This document shows, piece after piece, positions 59,730 through 64,000 of a DNA stretch of 64,000 nt; within the stretch, counting starts at the first letter, position 1, and every line of letters begins with the position of its first letter. This DNA comes from Welwitschia mirabilis (taxonomy: Eukaryota; Gnetophyta; Gnetopsida; Welwitschiales). Position numbers and translations under genes: made by a program. Below the pieces are notes generated by a model. That model made no database searches and was not told where the DNA came from. It saw only the letters and a list, made by a program, of their open reading frames with translations. The DNA is taken from the NCBI GenBank assembly GCA_051453625.1, contig JBOZIK010000001.1, forward strand, positions 297,502,556 through 297,566,555. The letters run 5' to 3'.

Positions 59730-60044
59730 TGTTGAAATATAGAAAGTAGATAATGATAAAAAGTAAATAATTTAAGGTAGTTATTATTAGTAATACTGGT
59801 AGAGGAATTTGAGGAAGTTATGGTTAGTTTCTTGGGAGTTATACAGAGGAAGTTGAGGAAGTTATGATTAGTTTCTTGGGAGTTATATTCTTGTATACAT
59901 GTATAAAGATGACATATATTTTGTACATTTTTTTGTATCATAATAGAGAAAATTATTTCTCCATCTCTTTATTAACTCTCAGTTACCATCAATCTAGGAG
60001 CCGATTCTGGTTCTTTCGACACCATGATATTTTGGTTTTCTACA
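59730..60044 (+). repeat. LTR, first copy
   Basis: Starts TGTTGAAATATAG and ends TCTACA directly before TGATATCAGAG. Two 32-bp U3 repeats (GAGGAAGTTATGRTTAGTTT and on) lie at 59811-59842 and 59855-59886 with one mismatch. Confidence 0.85.
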
Positions 60045-60057
60045 TGATATCAGAGTA
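60045..60057 (+). other. Primer-binding site, first copy
   Basis: TGATATCAGAGTA differs from the canonical TGGTATCAGAGC by one G-to-A and a change at its end. Confidence 0.8.
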
Positions 60058-60157
60058 GTACCAATCTTGTCGATATGGATTTCTTTTGTGAAAGTTCTTC
60101 GTGCATTCATATTGTTCAACAATGGTGAAGAGCATAAATTAGATCTCTCCATTCTTC

Positions 60158-60293
60158 ATGCATAGATTGGCTTTTTCCATTCTTCATGCAGATGAAAAAT
60201 CTAGTGGTAACATCTTACATACTCAACTCTCATTATCATGGATTTTAGACAATGGGGCATCTAATCATATGATAGCGAAGCTTGAGTCTTTGA
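60158..60293 (+). pseudogene. Copia protease N-terminus, first copy
   Basis: The frame reads SGNILHTQLSLSWILDNGAS and then NHMIAKLESL before the N gap. The catalytic Asp is kept while the usual Ser is Asn. It parallels 60922-61009 in the second copy. Gag between it and the primer-binding site is missing. Confidence 0.8.
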
Positions 60294-60465
60294 NNNNNNN
60301 NNNNNNNNNNNNNNNNNNNNNNNNNNNNNNNNNNNNNNNNNNNNNNNNNNNNNNNNNNNNNNNNNNNNNNNNNNNNNNNNNNNNNNNNNNNNNAAGATAA
60401 ATCAGTTTATAGTAAGGTAACGCCATCCTGGATAATTCAGTGGCTATGGATGGCCTCTCGACCAA

Positions 60466-60713
60466 AAAATAGTTTAAGATAGTTATGATTAGTATTATAG
60501 GAAGTTGAGGAAGTTATGATCAGTTTCTTGGGAGTTATGAAAAAGTTATGGCTAGTTTCTTGGAAGTTATACTCTTGTAGACATGTATAAATATGACATG
60601 TATCTTGTACATTTTTTTTAATCATAATAGAAGAAGATTCTTCCTCCATCTCTTTGTTAGTTCTTAGAACCGGTTTCGGTTCTTCTGACACCATGATATT
60701 GTGCTTTTCTACA
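60466..60713 (+). repeat. LTR, second copy, 5' end missing
   Basis: Aligns with the first LTR from about 59760 to its end. The U3 repeat pair is here in direct contact (60507-60538 and 60539-60570). Sequence 60394-60465 to its left does not match the first LTR. Confidence 0.82.
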
Positions 60714-60727
60714 TGGTATCTGAGCGG
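60714..60727 (+). other. Primer-binding site, second copy
   Basis: TGGTATCTGAGCGG is one base from TGGTATCAGAGCGG, the initiator tRNA-Met type used by plant copia elements. Confidence 0.88.
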
Positions 60728-60792
60728 TAATGATCTTGTCAATATCGATTTCTTTTACATAAGTTCTTCATGCATTCATATTGTTCAAAAAT

Positions 60793-61225
60793 GGCTAATG
60801 AGGCTCATACTTCGGGATGACATAACGTAGCCTAAGATGTTGGACCAGCACTCTTGCCAGCACAATTCAAATGCCTATTATCACTTTTGAAGGATCCAAA
60901 ACCTATAGATAAAAGATTTAGTGGTAAGTTCTTACATACTCAAATTTTATTACCATGGATTTTGGATAGTGAGGCATCCAATCATATGACAGGGAAGCTT
61001 GAGTCTTTGACAGATCTGAGAGAAGTTGTTCCAACTTTAGGAGCACTTCTAAATGGAACTGAGACAATTACCACCAAAGCCAGATCTATAATGCTCTCAT
61101 TGGAGATAATCCTCCATAATGTCTTTTATGTTCTGGGACTTACTTACAATTTGATCTCTATTAACCTACTGATTAGAAACTTAAATTGTGAGGTCATATT
61201 TACTAATTTGTCATGCTTCATATAG
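60793..61225 (+). pseudogene. Internally deleted gag and copia protease
   Basis: An ATG at 60793 opens MANEAHTSG, then stops, and the next residues (LLPAQFKCLLSLLKDPKP) belong to the end of gag. The protease follows as LPWILDSEASNHMTGKLESL with the catalytic Asp kept and Gly replaced by Glu, then FYVLGLTYNLISINLLIRNL, matching the V-L-Y-V-P-x-L-x-x-N-L-I-S-I-x-x-L region. So nearly the whole gag, with capsid and zinc knuckle, has been deleted between its first residues and its tail. Confidence 0.82.
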
Positions 61226-62150
61226 GATTATACCTCAAAGACCAAGATTGGAGTGGGTAAACTACGAGATGGAGTCTACTACATAAAGTCAGTGATCTCA
61301 TATATGGTCTTAAATATGGGAAAATTAGATTCAAGCATCTTGTGGCATCGTCAGTTTGGTTATTTATTAAATAAACATTTACATTTGTTTTCAAAATTCT
61401 CTGGATCTAAGTTTGAAAACATTGCTATATGTGATCTATGTCATAGAGTGAAACAGACTCATGCTATTTTCCCTATTAGTCAAAATGAAAGTACTTCTTC
61501 ATTTAAAATTATACATGTCAATATTTGGGGTCCCTATAAGAAAGCTTCATTTTGCGATGCTCATTATTTTCTCACTATGGACAATGACTTTAGTCGGGTT
61601 GTTTGGACTTTCTTAATGGTTGAAAAAAGTAAAACTATAGGACTTTGTTAAAATGGTTAAAACATAGTTTAATAAGATTATGAAGTGTATATGCAATAAT
61701 AATGGATAGGAATTTCAATCCAAATCGATGTTGAGTTTTTACAAAGAGAATGGAATCTTGCATCAAACAACTTCTGTTAACACCCCATAATAAAATGAAC
61801 GAGTAGAGAGGAAATATAGGTACATACTTGAGATGGAAAAAGTGTTACAATTTCTGGGTGCTCTCTAATTAAGTTTTGGAGAGAGTGCATCTTAGTGGTG
61901 ACGTTCTTGATTAATCGCATTCCTACTGTTAAGTTATCAGAAAGATCTTCTTATGAAAAGTTATTTGGTCACAAACCATCATATGAACATATTCGTGTGT
62001 TTAGATGTTTATGCTATGCACATTATCACCCAATGGAAAAAGATAAGTTTGGTCCTAGAATTCAAAAATGTGTCTTTATTGGTTATTCTTATGGGAAGAA
62101 GGGATCGTGGGTTTATGACCTCAAAAAATAAGAATTTATTATTTCTTGTG
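61226..62150 (+). pseudogene. Copia integrase fossil
   Basis: The frame reads SSILWHRQFGYLLNKHLHLF, then ICDLCHRVKQTHAIFPIS (zinc-binding C-x-x-C kept), then FKIIHVNIWGPYKKASFCDA and YFLTMDNDFSRVVWTFL. The first catalytic Asp of H-x-D-I-W-G-P is Asn. Further on, after frameshifts, ENGILHQTTS and NERVERKYRYILE keep the Glu region. At 61895-62131 VTFLINRIPTVKLSERSSYE and KCVFIGYSYGKKGSWVYDL form the C-terminal part. Stops lie at 61649 and several places to 61890. Confidence 0.87.
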
Positions 62151-62400
62151 ATGTGATATTTTATGAAGATGTATTTCCATTCACTGAGATGAAACAAGCA
62201 GATATGACTGAGGAGAGAGATATGACCTCTTCATGGACTTGGATGGATGACGATGATGATACATTACCTAGGCTTGCGAATGTTGAAGAGACAATTATGC
62301 AAGAAGGAAATGGAAACATCAATTTAATACAAGAATAAAATCATTCTCGAAGGTCACAAAGAGTGTTGTAAAAACTAGCTTACCTAGAGGACTTCATGGT
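62151..62400 (+). pseudogene. Copia integrase-RT linker
   Basis: The frame reads IFYEDVFPFTEMKQADMTEE, then an acidic WTWMDDDDDTLP run, and NHSRRSQRVL near 62340-62370, the R-R-S-x-R motif that precedes RT in copia polyproteins. The 62400-62850 part that follows is noncoding by eye. Confidence 0.7.
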
Positions 62401-62859
62401 ATATATGGCATAATTGAAATGTGTAAATAAGAAAAAGACCTAGTTTATTGGGCATTTGGATGATGCAGCTGGGTAGTAGAATAATTTAGACACTAGGCAG
62501 GATGTTTTAGACAACTGACAGAGTGTAGCCGATCAGCAACTTGTGAGAGATGGCCAAAAACTTGAAAAGTCTTTCCAAGGATCATTAATAAAGTTAAACA
62601 AATGAAAATTTAATATGTTAGTTAGTAAATTTAGACAAAATCATTAGTTGCAATTGATCGGGCAACCATATTAAGATCACATGGTATAGGTATGGATTTC
62701 CCCTTTGTGACCCCATGTCATAAAGGTCTATAGGTATGCCTTATTACATTATAGATTATGTATCATATGATAAATTCTCTAATCAACATAAAGCATTATT
62801 ATCCACCATAAGTTCACATGTAGAGCCCAGATACTTTTTTGAAGTAATGAAGGATCTAA

Positions 62860-63835
62860 AATGATGAGATGCCATGGCAAAAGAGATCAAGGCCATGAAA
62901 TCCAATAACACTTGAACGATTGAGAAGGCTCTGAGATTAAAGAAACCCATTGATTGCAAATGGGTTTACAAGATCAAATATAATGTAGAAAGATCAGTTG
63001 AGCATTACAACTCCTGGCTCATTATGAAAGGATTTACCCAAGTGGAGGGGCTAGATTTCCACAAAACCTTTGCTCTAATTGTAAAATTAGTTAGTGTCAG
63101 ATGCTTTATCACTATGACATTAGCTAGGGGATGGGAACTACATCAGATGAATGTCAACAAAACCTTTTTGCACAAAGATTTAGAGGAGGAAGTCTTCATG
63201 AAAATACCTCCAGTATATGCTACAAAATAAAGAATTAAGATTTGTAGGCTTTGTAAGTCACTATATGACCTCCAATAGGCATGGAGGAATTGGTTTGAGA
63301 AGCTCTCCTCGGCACTTGTCAATTTTAGTTTTTTTCAGTCACATACCAATTATTCCTTATTTACATATCAGTATAATAATATCTTCATAAGTCTATTGGT
63401 GTATGTATATGATCTTATATTAGCAGGGAATGACATAAATGCATATAAGAGGTTTAATATATACTTAAACTAGTGTTTTCTCATTAAAGATCTAGGCNNN
63501 NNNNNNNNNNNNNNNNNNNNNNNNNNNNNNNNNNNNNNNNNNNNNNNNNNNNNNNNNNNNNNNNNNNNNNNNNNNNNNNNNNNNNNNNNNNNNNNNNTAC
63601 TTGGACTAGTGTTTTTTCATCAAAGATCTAGGCTTATTGAAATATTTCTTTGTTATCAAAGTGGTTCATGGAAGCCAAGGATTATTTCTTTATCAATAGA
63701 AGTATGTCTTAGACATTCTTGAAGAGAGTGGCATGTTTGGAGTCAAATTAAAAAACTTTTCAATGGAACAAAATCCCAAACTAGCATTGACAGCAAGTAA
63801 AGACATGGCTGATCTAGAAATGTACTGAAGGCTAG
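62860..63835 (+). pseudogene. Copia reverse transcriptase fossil
   Basis: The frame reads AMAKEIKAMKSNNT, KKPIDCKWVYKIKYNVERSV, GFTQVEGLDFHKTFALIVKL, WELHQMNVNKTFLHKDLEEE, CRLCKSLYDLQ and NWFEKLSSALVNFSF. The catalytic box reads LLVYVYDLILAGND, so Y-V-D-D has become Y-V-Y-D, a lethal change. After the 100-N gap at 63498-63597, whose flanks 63462-63497 and 63598-63633 repeat, it continues LLKYFFVIKVVHGSQGLFLY and YVLDILEESGMFGVKLKNFS. Confidence 0.9.
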
Positions 63836-64000
63836 TGCGATAACTCATCTATATTACTATTACATAACCAAACTTATGTTACTTGATACAAGTCTCTTCC
63901 TAATTTGCTACGATATTTGAAGAAAAAATCTGCATTAAGGCCATTTGTTGAAGGCGAATAGCGATCTTTGACTGTGGGCTTATTGTGATTCTGATTGGGC
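63836..64000 (+). pseudogene. Copia RT-RNase H connection and RNase H start
   Basis: LIYITIT, a stop, PNLCY matches L-I-Y-L-T-x-T-R-P-D-L-C-Y. The last bases read YCDSDW, the W-C-D-S-D-W-A opening of copia RNase H with its catalytic Asp. The domain runs off the window. Confidence 0.75.

Larger units (their letters stand above)
59730..64000 (+). mobile_element. Ty1/copia element with repeated 5' end, truncated by window
   Basis: The plus strand carries an LTR, primer-binding site and protease start, a 100-N gap, then a second LTR, primer-binding site, protease, integrase, RT and the beginning of RNase H. Only about 230 bp separates the second primer-binding site from the protease, so most of gag is gone. 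Stops are scattered through pol. The 3' end lies beyond the window. Confidence 0.9.

Noticed and set aside
1-64000. CRISPR arrays, bacterial operons, phage genes, tRNA or rRNA genes
   Set aside because: None was seen; the repeats here are LTRs, microsatellites and tandem duplications, and all domains belong to plant retroelements or plant gene fragments.

Overview
This is a strongly AT-rich, gene-poor stretch of nuclear chromatin from a flowering plant. The plant assignment rests on several overlapping Ty1/copia LTR retrotransposons, including a Sirevirus-type one, an Athila/Tat-type Ty3/gypsy fossil, and short fragments of plant gene families (a cucumisin-type subtilase, a pectin methylesterase inhibitor, and a weaker trihelix-like coiled coil). 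The species cannot be fixed from the sequence. No intact host gene, rRNA, tRNA or CRISPR array was recognised. Nearly every coding stretch is a pseudogene broken by stops and frameshifts.

Layout. 1-4124: Sirevirus-like copia remnant on the minus strand, cut by the window start. 5842-11180: a two-LTR copia element on the minus strand with recognisable LTRs, PPT, PBS, gag, PR, IN, RT and RNase H. 11181-13110: an LTR and purine-tract region of a second Sirevirus-like remnant. 13120-13346: a small CpG-dense, TATA-containing island. 13560-18965: two decayed copies of another copia element on the plus strand and three copies of a noncoding unit, split by a GC-richer block (14964-16310) with fragments of two host genes. 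21925-22312: possible CACTA-type non-autonomous DNA transposon. 23190-26600: copia pol remnant (minus). 30012-35181: two-LTR copia element (minus). 35182-48950: mostly anonymous AT-rich DNA with a gag-like fossil near 40.5 kb and a copia IN/gag fossil at 44.9-46.3 kb. 48960-52400: Athila/Tat-type Ty3/gypsy fossil (minus), readable only by following shifting frames. 52400-58750: anonymous AT-rich DNA ending in a low-complexity tract. 59020-59290: trihelix-like pseudogene fragment (minus). 59730-64000: copia element (plus) with a repeated LTR/protease 5' end, running off the window inside RNase H.

How it fits together. These are dead, layered retrotransposons rather than a cooperating gene set. 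Many substitutions at diagnostic residues are C-to-T or G-to-A, as expected of long-methylated DNA. N gaps are frequent. At least seven have nearly identical sequence on both sides, which points to unmerged contig ends rather than biological duplications, so apparent repeats and frameshifts there need caution. I found no convincing new functional system. The most notable structures are a perfect 32-bp inverted duplication inside an RNase H fossil, the host-gene-fragment island between two copia copies, the CpG-dense TATA-bearing island, and the gypsy fossil in what looks like empty AT-rich DNA.
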